From positions 122,822-186,821 of the forward strand of contig NZ_BSDY01000001.1 in the NCBI RefSeq assembly GCF_027925155.1: a stretch of 64,000 nt of DNA. The letters run 5' to 3'. Position numbers and translations under genes: made by a program. Each line of letters begins with the position of its first letter. Position 1 is the first letter of the stretch. The notes beneath the pieces were generated by a model. The model was not told where the DNA came from, searched no databases, and saw only the letters and a program-made list of their open reading frames with translations. The DNA comes from Propionigenium maris DSM 9537. Lineage in GTDB: Bacteria; Fusobacteriota; Fusobacteriia; Fusobacteriales; Fusobacteriaceae. This document shows positions 53,020 through 60,719 of this stretch, one piece after another.

Positions 53020-53703
53020 ATGAAGGAACTATTTAAGCTATCTGAGGAAGCTATAGAGCACCTGAAGAGGTGTGAGAGGATGGCTGCTGTTGTAGAGCAC
53101 CTTGGGGAGATAGAGGAGAGGGAGATAGTAACAGATCCCTTTATGGGGATGGTCTACAACATCATCTACCAGCAGGTATCCTTTGCAGCGGGGAACGCCA
53201 TATGGAGAAGGTGGATGGAGAGGTACAGGTGTGCAACTCCAGAAAGTATAGTAGATGCTCAGGAGGAGGAGATGAGGGAGTGTGGTCTTTCTAAGTCCAA
53301 GGTATCCTATATAAAGAACCTTGCCAGGGCGGTCCTGGAAGACCCCAGGTTAATGGAGAGAGATAAGCTTTACCAGATGTCAGATGAAGAGATCTCAGCT
53401 GTATATACCAGAATCAAGGGGATAGGTCCCTGGTCGGTAAAGATGTTTCTCATATTTACAATGGGACGAGAGGATATAAGGAGCTATGGGGACTTGGCCC
53501 TAAGAAGAGGAGTGGAGTGGCTCTTTGGAGAGAGGGATATTACAGAGAAGAGGTACCTAGAGCTCACAGAGGGATACTCTCCCTATAATACTGCAGCCAC
53601 CTTCTACTTCTGGGAGCTTACACTGAAGAAGGTATTGAAGGAGACGAGAGATTACACCCAGTGGAGGGAAGGACTCCAGCTGAAGGGAGAAGAAGGATGT
53701 TAG
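53020..53703 (+). CDS. DNA-3-methyladenine glycosylase II-like (HhH-GPD family)
   Basis: 227 aa with the HhH-GPD fold. Marks are DPFMGMVYNIIYQQVSFAAG near the N-terminus, the helix-hairpin-helix IKGIGPWSVKMFLIF, and the catalytic Asp region SYGDLALRRGV. No Fe-S cluster Cys are present, which fits AlkA-like base-excision glycosylases acting on alkylated purines. The ATG at 53020 has GAGGAGAGATAGGG upstream and is preferred over the ATG at 53002. It overlaps the next gene by 7 bases. Confidence 0.88.
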   Translation: MKELFKLSEEAIEHLKRCERMAAVVEHLGEIEEREIVTDPFMGMVYNIIYQQVSFAAGNAIWRRWMERYRCATPESIVDAQEEEMRECGLSKSKVSYIKNLARAVLEDPRLMERDKLYQMSDEEISAVYTRIKGIGPWSVKMFLIFTMGREDIRSYGDLALRRGVEWLFGERDITEKRYLELTEGYSPYNTAATFYFWELTLKKVLKETRDYTQWREGLQLKGEEGC

Positions 53704-54305
53704 TAGATATAACTCAGGAAACAAAGATAGGAAAGGTTTATAGAGCGGGATCGCCGGCTCTGGATGTGAGGGAGGCAGTGTGTAACAGGGGAGAGAGATC
53801 GGAATATACCACTATCGAGTACAGTGTGGCTACCCACAATATGGGAACCCATATAGATGTAATGGGTGTAGGGGTAGAGCTTCCTCTGGAAAGGTTAATA
53901 GGAAGGGGAGTGAAGTTTGATATCTCTCATATTACAGATCGTCCGGTGGAGGTAGAGGATGTAGATCTCTCTATTATAGAGGGGGGAGAGTATGTGTTCT
54001 TTCAGACAAACTGGGACAAATATCTCATGGATGAAAGGTATAATGAGCATCCGGAGATCTCTGTAGCCCTTGCTGAGAGATTGGCCTCCATGGATATCAA
54101 TATGGTAGGCATAGATGCCTTGGGGCTTGGAAGAGGAAGAAACCACGGAACTATCGACAGGCTTCTGGGAAGGGCAGAAAAATATGCCATAGAAAACCTG
54201 TGCAACTTGGATAAGGTCCCTCAAAGGGGATTTAAGGTTTACTGTCTTCCCACAAAGATAGAGGGACTGGATGCCCTCCCAACGAGAATACTTATAGAAT
54301 ATTAA
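53697..54305 (+). CDS. Cyclase family protein (kynurenine-formamidase-like hydrolase)
   Basis: 202 aa. The metal motif region HNMGTHIDVMG corresponds to HxGTHxD of the cyclase/KynB family, with Asn in place of the first motif His. A later segment, GIDALGLG...NHGTIDRLLG, matches the family's C-terminal metal region. The substrate is unknown; relatives hydrolyse formamides, isatin or cyclic amides. The ATG at 53697 lies inside the end of the glycosylase gene, so translation is coupled. A terminator follows. Confidence 0.83.
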   Translation: MLVDITQETKIGKVYRAGSPALDVREAVCNRGERSEYTTIEYSVATHNMGTHIDVMGVGVELPLERLIGRGVKFDISHITDRPVEVEDVDLSIIEGGEYVFFQTNWDKYLMDERYNEHPEISVALAERLASMDINMVGIDALGLGRGRNHGTIDRLLGRAEKYAIENLCNLDKVPQRGFKVYCLPTKIEGLDALPTRILIEY

Positions 54306-54308
54306 GAG

Positions 54309-54336
54309 ATACCTGCCTCTGAGGCAGGTATTTCTA
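54309..54336 (+). terminator. Intrinsic terminator after the cyclase-family gene
   Basis: ATACCTGCC/GGCAGGTAT stem followed by TTTCT. A chained pair of repeat units begins directly at this T-tract. Confidence 0.85.
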
Positions 54337-54427
54337 TTATTAAGGAAAGTATAGCTTTTATTAAAGGCTTTCATGGTGTAATCGGTATTCCAATTGATTA
54401 TCAGGATGCAACGTCACGTTGCTTTTT
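54335..54427 (+). repeat. Interspersed repeat, type 1 (copy D)
   Basis: Begins with ATTATTAAGGAAAGTATAG right after a terminator. It ends in GCAACG-TCA-CGTTGC (54408-54422) plus TTTTT. Its central and 3' sequence (GTGTAAT, GTATTCCAATTGATTATCAG, then GATGCAACGTCA) aligns with copy E (minus strand, 60499-60598), copy F and copy G. Confidence 0.75.
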
Positions 54428-54520
54428 ATTGTTAAGGAAAGTATAAAATTATAGATTATTGTCATGAATAAAAATCCATTGTATAAGATTCAGAAGGTGT
54501 GGAGCGTCACACTTCTTTTA
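54428..54520 (+). repeat. Interspersed repeat, type 2 (copy B), chained to copy D
   Basis: Starts in the T-tract of copy D with TTGTTAAGGAAAGTATAAAA and ends with GTGTG/CACAC (54497-54512) and a T-run. It aligns with copies A and C (AATAAAAATCCATTGTATAAG, then GAGCGTCAC). The rest of the gap up to 54612 holds the apbE promoter region; no boxes are assigned. Confidence 0.7.
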
Positions 54521-54612
54521 AGCAGATCTTAAAGTATATTAGATAGTTGTAAGTTGTAGGTCCCTCAGGAAAGATATACAATGAATAGATTGCTTGAAAA
54601 GGAGATGTTTAG

Positions 54613-55596
54613 ATGATTAAGAGGATAGTATTGTTTTTAATGGTGGGGATTATACTCACAGGTTGCAGAGGCAAGGGGAAGCAGGAGTTTAAGGATGAAA
54701 GGTTTCTCTTTGGAACATATATAAGTATCACAGTATTTCATGAGGACGCCAGAGAGGCCAGGGACGCCATGGAAGCTGCCTTTGACGAGATGGCGAGGAT
54801 AGACAAGAAGTTTAACTCCCACTGGGAGGGAAGTATAATAGATCAGTTGAATAACGATCCCCAGAGGGGAGTGGAGTTAGACGATGAGGGGCTAATGCTC
54901 TTTGAGGAGGTTAGAAGGATCTATGAACTGACGGACGGAAAGTTTGATATAACTGTGGAACCCCTTATTCAGCTCTGGGGATTTGGTGAGGAGAATCCAA
55001 AGATGCCAACAGAGGTGGAGATAGAGGAAGCCATAGGTAAGATAGACTTTAACCTTGTAGAGATAGAGGGAAGGAGGATATCCCTTAAGGAGCCTTTAGA
55101 GGAGATAGACACAGGAGCCTTTTTAAAGGGATATGCCACAGCAAGAGCCAAGGTGGCTATAGAGGAAGCTGGTGTGGAGAGCGCCTTTATTACAACTATA
55201 TCCAGTATGGAAACTCTGGGGCCTAAAGCAGAGGGGCCTTGGAGGATAGGTATACAGGACCCCAATAACTCAAGGGAGATCCTTGATATTGTAAAGCTTG
55301 ACGGACAGGCCATGGGAATCTCTGGAGACTACCAGACATTTGTGGAGATAGAGGGGAAGAGGTACCACCACATACTGGATCCCCATACAGGATACCCTGT
55401 AGAGGACAGGAAACTGGTAGCTGTTATATGTGGGGATGCCCTATTAGGGGACCTTTACTCTACGGCTTTCTTTCTAATGGATATAGAGGATGTCTTTGAG
55501 TATGTAGAGGAGAGGGAGGAGCTGGATGTATATATAGTAGATGCAGAGGATAAGGTAATTATGTCTTCGGGCTTCTCCAACTACATAGAAAATTAA
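54613..55596 (+). CDS. apbE: FAD:protein FMN transferase (ApbE), lipoprotein
   Basis: 327 aa. The lipoprotein signal peptide ends in ILTGCRG, with Cys at about 18. The ApbE core has FGTYISITVF, FNSHWEGSIIDQLN, FDITVEPLIQLWGFG, DTGAFLKGYA and the metal-binding HHILDPHTGYPV. The GAFLKGYA segment is usually GAIAKGYA. It attaches FMN by a phosphoester to Thr/Ser of target flavoproteins such as Rnf or Nqr subunits in the periplasm. Target genes are not in this window. It has its own terminator. Confidence 0.94.
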   Translation: MIKRIVLFLMVGIILTGCRGKGKQEFKDERFLFGTYISITVFHEDAREARDAMEAAFDEMARIDKKFNSHWEGSIIDQLNNDPQRGVELDDEGLMLFEEVRRIYELTDGKFDITVEPLIQLWGFGEENPKMPTEVEIEEAIGKIDFNLVEIEGRRISLKEPLEEIDTGAFLKGYATARAKVAIEEAGVESAFITTISSMETLGPKAEGPWRIGIQDPNNSREILDIVKLDGQAMGISGDYQTFVEIEGKRYHHILDPHTGYPVEDRKLVAVICGDALLGDLYSTAFFLMDIEDVFEYVEEREELDVYIVDAEDKVIMSSGFSNYIEN

Positions 55597-55625
55597 AAAA
55601 AGAATGGCTCATGCCATTCTTTTTT
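55596..55625. terminator. Bidirectional intrinsic terminator
   Basis: AAAAAGAATGGC/GCCATTCTTTTT stem with TCAT loop between apbE and the convergent small gene. Confidence 0.9.
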
Positions 55626-55633
55626 AATAGGTT

Positions 55634-55948
55634 TTATTTTAATTGATTGATGGTATCCTTCATCTGAACTACTGCCTTTTTATAGGCAGGATCCATAGTA
55701 TCAAAGTCGATAAAATCATCCAGATCAACCTCCAGCTCCTCTCCAATAGTCTCCCTTAGGTTCTCCTCATAGAAGATAAACTCCTTAACTCTAGATCCAT
55801 AGTGGATATCCAGTGCTACCACCGATTCAATGTGATAACATATCTCATCGTGGGTAAGAAACTCAGGCCTGACCCTCTTATAGTAATATCTTTCCTCTAT
55901 ATTGTATTCAGCTATATTCTTAAGATAATCTTGTATTTTTTTCAACAT
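55634..55948 (-). CDS. Small hypothetical protein, 104 aa
   Basis: No family recognised. It is an acidic, mainly helical cytosolic protein without signal peptide or Cys cluster; the end is rich in Asp (VDLDDFIDFDTMDP). The ATG has GGGAGGTAGAGAT upstream, a strong ribosome site, and the gene shares a good terminator with apbE, so I consider it real. Confidence 0.7.
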   Translation of the reverse strand: MLKKIQDYLKNIAEYNIEERYYYKRVRPEFLTHDEICYHIESVVALDIHYGSRVKEFIFYEENLRETIGEELEVDLDDFIDFDTMDPAYKKAVVQMKDTINQLK

Positions 55949-56035
55949 ATCTCTACCTCCCTGCTTTCAGGTAGATTCTATCATAATCTGATATTTTTTA
56001 CAATATCAGTCAAGATTCATTGGTAGAGTTCCTGT

Positions 56036-56068
56036 AAAAAAGAGAAGCCAGCCCTAAAGCTGTCTCCC
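56036..56068 (-). terminator. Possible terminator of the macAB-like operon
   Basis: An imperfect stem with core CAGC/GCTG and flanks GAGA/TCTC is followed in the minus direction by a T-run. It lies about 35 bases past the stop codon. The stem has a bulge, so confidence is moderate. Confidence 0.45.
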
Positions 56069-56101
56069 TTTATTATATTATTACATTTTTATATCCCAAC
56101 T

Positions 56102-57322
56102 TTACTCATTTCTCAGGGCATCGATGGGGTTCATAAGGGACGCCTTCCTTGCAGGATACACCCCGAAGATGAGACCAATTCCCGTGGAGATAACCAGGGA
56201 TATAACCACTATATCCAGTGATATAATGGGGTCAATATCGATGAATGCCCCTATTACCTCAGCCATAAAGTATCCCAGAGCCACTCCTAGAACTCCCCCG
56301 GTGAGGGAGAGGACGATAGCCTCTGTAAGAAACTGCATGAGGATATGGATATTCTTAGCCCCTATGGCCTTTCTGATACCAATCTCCCTTATCCTCTCAG
56401 TAACACTCACAAGCATAATATTCATAACTCCTATCCCCCCTACAAAGAGTGAGATGGAAGCCACAAAGGTAACAAAAAGACTCAGGGTGGAAAGAACCTC
56501 CCTGAAGGAGCTTCCCCTTACTACCCTCTCCTCATACTCATATATTCCTTGGGAGTTTTTTCCCTCTAAGAGGGTAATAGCTTCTCCCAATACCTTCTGT
56601 GCCTCCAGTGGATCCTCTGGTTTTATAAGGATCCCGCTGTATTCATCCTCTCCTGTAACCCTACTCAAAAGGGGTACAGAGAGCCTACCATAGGCAGGTA
56701 GCCACCTGGCAAGCCCCGCCTCAGAAAGTCCTGCTTCAGGATGCTCAAAGATCCCCACCAGAATAAACTCTCTGATAATTTTTAATCTACGAAACTCTAC
56801 CCTTATGCTTTCCCCTATGGGAGAGGAGAGTCTTGGGAAGAGCCTTCCAGCTGTAACATGATCGATAACGATCACAGGAACCTTATTTTCAGCTTCACTC
56901 CTTAATATAGGTCTTCCGGCGATATAGTTTATCTCCTCAATTACCTCAAAGTCGGTGTCGGTGCCGTAGATAGCCCCTCTAAGGTCCCTCTTGCTTTCTC
57001 CTTTAAAGTTAACCCTCTCAAATACCCTTGGAGCCACTGCATCTATTTCTATACCGCTCTCCTTCAGGAGTTTTACGTCTCCTTCCTCCAGCTCATGGAC
57101 AGAACGATAGTTGTCCGCCTCATTGTCCACTGTTATCTCATATACTCCAAATCCACTCTTGGCAAGACTTCCTGTGATCTTCCTTTCTCCTCCCTTACCG
57201 ATTCCAGACATGGCTATAACAGAGGAGATACCTATTATTATCCCCAGCATGGTAAGGAAGGACCGCATCTTGTTGCCACGAAGGCACTGAATTGCGCCTT
57301 TAAATATCTCTATAAAATTCAT
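56102..57322 (-). CDS. MacB-type ABC transporter permease
   Basis: A 406-aa FtsX/MacB permease. The first membrane helix is preceded by RGNKMRSFLTMLGIIIGISSV. A large periplasmic MacB domain follows (about 45-270). Three C-terminal helices include GIGVMNIMLVSVTERIREIGIRKAIGA and VYPARKASLMNPIDALR. It is a separate gene from its ATPase, unlike E. coli MacB where they are fused, and overlaps the ATPase gene by 23 bases. With the fusion and outer-membrane proteins upstream it forms a tripartite mechanotransmission exporter for peptides, antibiotics or lipids. Confidence 0.92.
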   Translation of the reverse strand: MNFIEIFKGAIQCLRGNKMRSFLTMLGIIIGISSVIAMSGIGKGGERKITGSLAKSGFGVYEITVDNEADNYRSVHELEEGDVKLLKESGIEIDAVAPRVFERVNFKGESKRDLRGAIYGTDTDFEVIEEINYIAGRPILRSEAENKVPVIVIDHVTAGRLFPRLSSPIGESIRVEFRRLKIIREFILVGIFEHPEAGLSEAGLARWLPAYGRLSVPLLSRVTGEDEYSGILIKPEDPLEAQKVLGEAITLLEGKNSQGIYEYEERVVRGSSFREVLSTLSLFVTFVASISLFVGGIGVMNIMLVSVTERIREIGIRKAIGAKNIHILMQFLTEAIVLSLTGGVLGVALGYFMAEVIGAFIDIDPIISLDIVVISLVISTGIGLIFGVYPARKASLMNPIDALRNE

Positions 57323-58025
57323 GGTCCACTACCTCGTCCTTCACAAGTTTTCCGTCCTTAAAACGGATTATCCTCTTACAGTGCTGCCCCACACTCTCTT
57401 CATGGGTTACCATAATTATTGTAGACCCCTCACCATTGAGTTTTTTAAAGATCTCAAGAACCTCCTCCTCAGACTTGGAGTCCAGGTTCCCTGTAGGTTC
57501 ATCAGCCATGATAATATCAGGTTGTCCGGCAAGAGCCCTTGCTATAGCCACCCTCTGCCTTTGCCCCCCGCTTATTTCATTGGGGTGGTGATCAGCTCTG
57601 TTTCCTATTCCCACACTTTCCAGGGCTTCCATAGCTCTCTTCTTTCTTTCTTTGGCATGTACCCCTGCATAGGTAAGGGGAAGAGCCACATTCTCCCAGG
57701 CCTTGAGCTTGGGAAGGAGGTTAAAGGACTGAAATACAAAGCCTATCTTCCTGTTTCTGATCTCAGCCAGTTGGTCATCGGTGAGCTCCTTGATATTTGT
57801 CCCTGAAAGGTGGTACTCTCCCCTGGTGAGGGAATCGAGACACCCCAGGATATTCATCATGGTGGACTTCCCGCTTCCACTGGGACCCATTATGGCAACA
57901 AACTCACCCTCCCTTATTTCAAGGTTTATTCCATCCAGTGCCTTGAAGACGATATCCCCTCCGCTGTCGTATATCTTCTCGATATCTTTCAGGTGAATTA
58001 TCCTTTTTCTCTCACTGTACCTCAT
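57300..58025 (-). CDS. MacB/LolD-type ABC transporter ATP-binding protein
   Basis: 241 aa. Walker A GPSGSGKST, signature ISGGQRQRVAIARAL, Walker B IIMADEPTGNLD and the H-loop THEESVGQHC are all intact. It belongs to the MacB/LolD/FtsE clade. Its ATG overlaps the stop of the membrane-fusion gene (ATGA), and its 3' end overlaps the permease gene, so the operon is tightly coupled. It energises the MacB-type exporter. Confidence 0.94.
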   Translation of the reverse strand: MRYSERKRIIHLKDIEKIYDSGGDIVFKALDGINLEIREGEFVAIMGPSGSGKSTMMNILGCLDSLTRGEYHLSGTNIKELTDDQLAEIRNRKIGFVFQSFNLLPKLKAWENVALPLTYAGVHAKERKKRAMEALESVGIGNRADHHPNEISGGQRQRVAIARALAGQPDIIMADEPTGNLDSKSEEEVLEIFKKLNGEGSTIIMVTHEESVGQHCKRIIRFKDGKLVKDEVVDHEFYRDI

Positions 58026-59146
58026 GATCTCCTACCTCCACCACTCTGGGGTTCCCTTCTGTTGTCGGTATTAATCCTGATGACGCTCCCCTCTGAGATA
58101 CCCTTGTCTGGGTCTACAACCACTCTTTTATCAACCTCCAGTCCCACTACCTCAATGAGTCTTCCGCTGCTGGCTCCAGTCTTTACTGGGAGCTTTGTGG
58201 CACTGCCATCGTTATTAACTACAACTATGTATTCCCTGTCATTCTCCTCCAATAGAGCAGTCCTAGGTACAGCCACTGTATCCTCAGTGGAGGAGATAAC
58301 TATACCTACCTTGGAATTGAATCCTGGTCTTACTCCCTCTGGGAGGTTCTTCACCCCTATCTCCACCTCTACATAGGCCTCAGTTGTATTGGCTGAGGAG
58401 GAGTCATTCTTAGAGGTAGTGGCTGTGGAGAGGGTGGATATCTTGGTGACCTCCCCTGAAAACTCCTGGGAGTAGGCGTCCAGCCTTACAATAGCTCTCT
58501 GACCCTCCTCTACTCCCTCTATGCTGTATTCAGGGACCTCTGCCACAATGAGGATATCCGAGAGGTTTGCCATCTCAAAGAGTTCTACCTCGGTATTAAC
58601 CCTGTAGTTCTCCTCGGCGATCATGGAGATTATAGTTCCGTCAAAGGGGCTCCTTATATTATCCAGCATCTTAGCCAGCTCCTCCTCATAGTCCTCTATA
58701 TTGATGTGGCTTGTCTCTATATCAAACTGAATATTTTCCATATCCACCCTGGACATTCCCCCGGCACCGTGGAGCTCCCTGGCGTTTACCAGGTCCCTCT
58801 CAAGCCTCCTTAGCTTTATCTCCTCCTTCCGGAGCTCCCTTGTGAGCTTGTTCTTGTCCTCGGGATCGAAGGTCATTATCACCTCTCCCTCCCTCACATA
58901 GTCCCCCTCCTTGTAGATGACATCATCTACCTTTAGGGCTCTGTCGGCATATACCAGCTTGGTATCCCTTGCCTCTACCACTCCGTCTACCTCTATGATC
59001 TTTTCAAACCTCTCCCTCTGGGTAGTGTATACCCTGTAGGATCTCTCCTCCCCCTTGGCTCTTACAATCCTCCTGTTGATCATCCACCCACCTGCAAGGA
59101 GAAGCACCAGTGCTCCCCCAGCTATATATCTCTTCAAATCATTCAC
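58022..59146 (-). CDS. Periplasmic adaptor (MacA/HlyD-type membrane fusion protein)
   Basis: 374 aa. The N-terminal membrane anchor is at about 8-25. Next come the biotinyl-lipoyl-like half (VIYKEGDYVREGEVIMTFD), a helical hairpin (about 95-150), the second lipoyl half (IRSPFDGTIISM), and a beta-barrel domain with RPGFNSKVGIVI. It links the MacB-type transporter in the inner membrane to the TolC-like channel. It lies six bases after the outer-membrane gene. Confidence 0.92.
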   Translation of the reverse strand: MNDLKRYIAGGALVLLLAGGWMINRRIVRAKGEERSYRVYTTQRERFEKIIEVDGVVEARDTKLVYADRALKVDDVIYKEGDYVREGEVIMTFDPEDKNKLTRELRKEEIKLRRLERDLVNARELHGAGGMSRVDMENIQFDIETSHINIEDYEEELAKMLDNIRSPFDGTIISMIAEENYRVNTEVELFEMANLSDILIVAEVPEYSIEGVEEGQRAIVRLDAYSQEFSGEVTKISTLSTATTSKNDSSSANTTEAYVEVEIGVKNLPEGVRPGFNSKVGIVISSTEDTVAVPRTALLEENDREYIVVVNNDGSATKLPVKTGASSGRLIEVVGLEVDKRVVVDPDKGISEGSVIRINTDNRREPQSGGGRRS

Positions 59147-59151
59147 CGCCT

Positions 59152-60393
59152 TTAATTTTTGTACTTTATCTCATAGATGAGAGCATCCAGCTCATTTGAC
59201 TTCTTTTCCAGGGCAATGGAGGTATCCACATAGTCATCATACTTCTCCACATAGTCGATATAGGACTTTGTTCCCTGTTCATACATGAGCTTGTAGATAT
59301 TGTACTTCATCTCATCTACCTCCTGCTGTCTTGTGAGGTTGTCCCTCTCCCTCACAAGGGAGTTGTACCTGTTCTCATAGTCCCTCCTGATTCCTGCAAC
59401 CTCTCCAGCTTTCCTGTCATACTCCACACCCAGTCTTTCCTTCTCCACAAGGAAAAGCTCCGAGGTATCGTCATACTCAAAGAGGGTCTTATTCAGCTCC
59501 AGGGATACAAGCCATCCATCGCTCACAGTGTCCCAGTAACTCCCTGCATTGATATCGGGCCACTTATTTTCATATCTGGAGTAGGTGTAGTTTTCCTTGG
59601 CCTGCTCTCTCTGAAGAACTATATTTTCCAGATCTCTCTCCCCAATACTATCTATATAGGCAGGTGAAAGAGAGGCCTCCATCCTCTGGATCTCCCTGTC
59701 TCCCAGGTTTATCCGGAAGTTTTCATGGAAATCTTCCCTTATCTTTACCAGGTCCTCCTCCAGCTGCCTGATCTCATTTCTGGCGTTGATAACCCTTACC
59801 TGGGAATACCTGTAGTCCACCTCAGTTCCCGTTCCCACTTCAAAGTGCTTTTTTATGGCTTCATACTCGGACTCCAGCCCCGGGAGGAGCTCATTTTTTA
59901 GCTTTAGTTCAAGAAGGGTATCCATATAGGTTCTGTAGAGGCCTATTACCCCCACTATGTCCTCCTCCAGTCTCTCCCTCTCCAGGTTAAGACGATACTC
60001 CCTCTCATACTGAAAAATACTGCTACGGTAGCTTCTCTCGCTGTAAAATATATCCTTGAGGTTCTTCTCTACCCCCACAAGTTCCCTCTCGGTTCTCCCG
60101 TCCTCGTGGTTGTAGCTTCCCTGATACTTAAAGATATCGTATTTTGTAGTGAGGCTGGAGTCAAACTCCCTTTCCCTACTGTCATCAAAATAGCTGCTCT
60201 CACCCCTTACCTCTATACCATCCCTGTCTATGAGGTTGATCTTCCTCTCCTCAATCTCCAGATCCTTTATCTCCAGCTCTTTAAACTCCCTTGAGTATCC
60301 CCCCGATTCCAGCTCAAAGATGAGCTCATCCAGGGTCACTGCAAAAATATTCATAGAGCAGGAGACAAGGAAAGATAAAACTAACTTCTTCAT
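59152..60393 (-). CDS. TolC-like outer membrane efflux protein
   Basis: 413 aa. A signal peptide (MKKLVLSFLVSCSMNIFAV) is followed by long amphipathic helices and repeated segments typical of the OMF family (FEVGTGTEVDYRYSQVRVINARNEIRQLEEDL, and YEQGTKSYIDYVEKYDDYVD). It is more diverged than classical TolC. The ATG at 60393 has GGAGGCACCT upstream. First gene of the exporter operon (OMF, adaptor, ATPase, permease), in the order of transport from outside to inside. Its presence confirms a double-membrane cell envelope. Confidence 0.85.
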   Translation of the reverse strand: MKKLVLSFLVSCSMNIFAVTLDELIFELESGGYSREFKELEIKDLEIEERKINLIDRDGIEVRGESSYFDDSREREFDSSLTTKYDIFKYQGSYNHEDGRTERELVGVEKNLKDIFYSERSYRSSIFQYEREYRLNLERERLEEDIVGVIGLYRTYMDTLLELKLKNELLPGLESEYEAIKKHFEVGTGTEVDYRYSQVRVINARNEIRQLEEDLVKIREDFHENFRINLGDREIQRMEASLSPAYIDSIGERDLENIVLQREQAKENYTYSRYENKWPDINAGSYWDTVSDGWLVSLELNKTLFEYDDTSELFLVEKERLGVEYDRKAGEVAGIRRDYENRYNSLVRERDNLTRQQEVDEMKYNIYKLMYEQGTKSYIDYVEKYDDYVDTSIALEKKSNELDALIYEIKYKN

Positions 60394-60498
60394 AGGTGCC
60401 TCCACTCCTTTTCATGCTTATCTATCCACTATATCACATTTTAAAGGGAAAATGTGTCCGGTATGTGACACACACTCCCGTTCTAAGGAAGATTTAAG

Positions 60499-60598
60499 GA
60501 TAAAAAGCAAGATGACGTTGCATCCTTATAATTTAGTTGGAAAACTAATTACACTACGAAAAGTTTTAATAAATTCTATATTTACCTAATAATAAAAA
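60499..60598 (-). repeat. Interspersed repeat, type 1 (copy E)
   Basis: On the minus strand it begins in the T-tract of the purine-permease terminator (ATTATTAGGTAAATATAGAA) and ends in GGATGCAACGTCATCTTGC followed by TTTTTATC. It aligns along its full length with copy D. It occupies the space between the permease terminator and the promoter region of the exporter operon. Confidence 0.72.
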
Positions 60599-60622
60599 AA
60601 GAGAAGAGGTATACCTCTTCTC
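60593..60622 (-). terminator. Intrinsic terminator of the riboswitch-controlled permease gene
   Basis: Perfect palindrome AGAAGAGGTATACCTCTTCT, followed in the minus direction by a seven-base T-run. Repeat copy E begins in that run. Confidence 0.85.
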
Positions 60623-60639
60623 AAGATCTTCATTTTTAA

Positions 60640-60719
60640 AATGTAGAATTATAGGCTGGCTTCATTAATAAAAACCCATTACATAAGGTTAAAAAGGATG
60701 AAGCGTCACGCTACCTTCT
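60640..60719 (+). repeat. Interspersed repeat, type 2 (copy C)
   Basis: ATGTAGAATTATAGG, TTCATTAATAAAAACCCATT, ACATAAGGTTAAAAAG and GAAGCGTCACGCT align with copies A and B. Unlike the others it lies opposite to the neighbouring gene, between the permease stop codon and its terminator. Its 3' end overlaps the permease stop. Confidence 0.68.
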
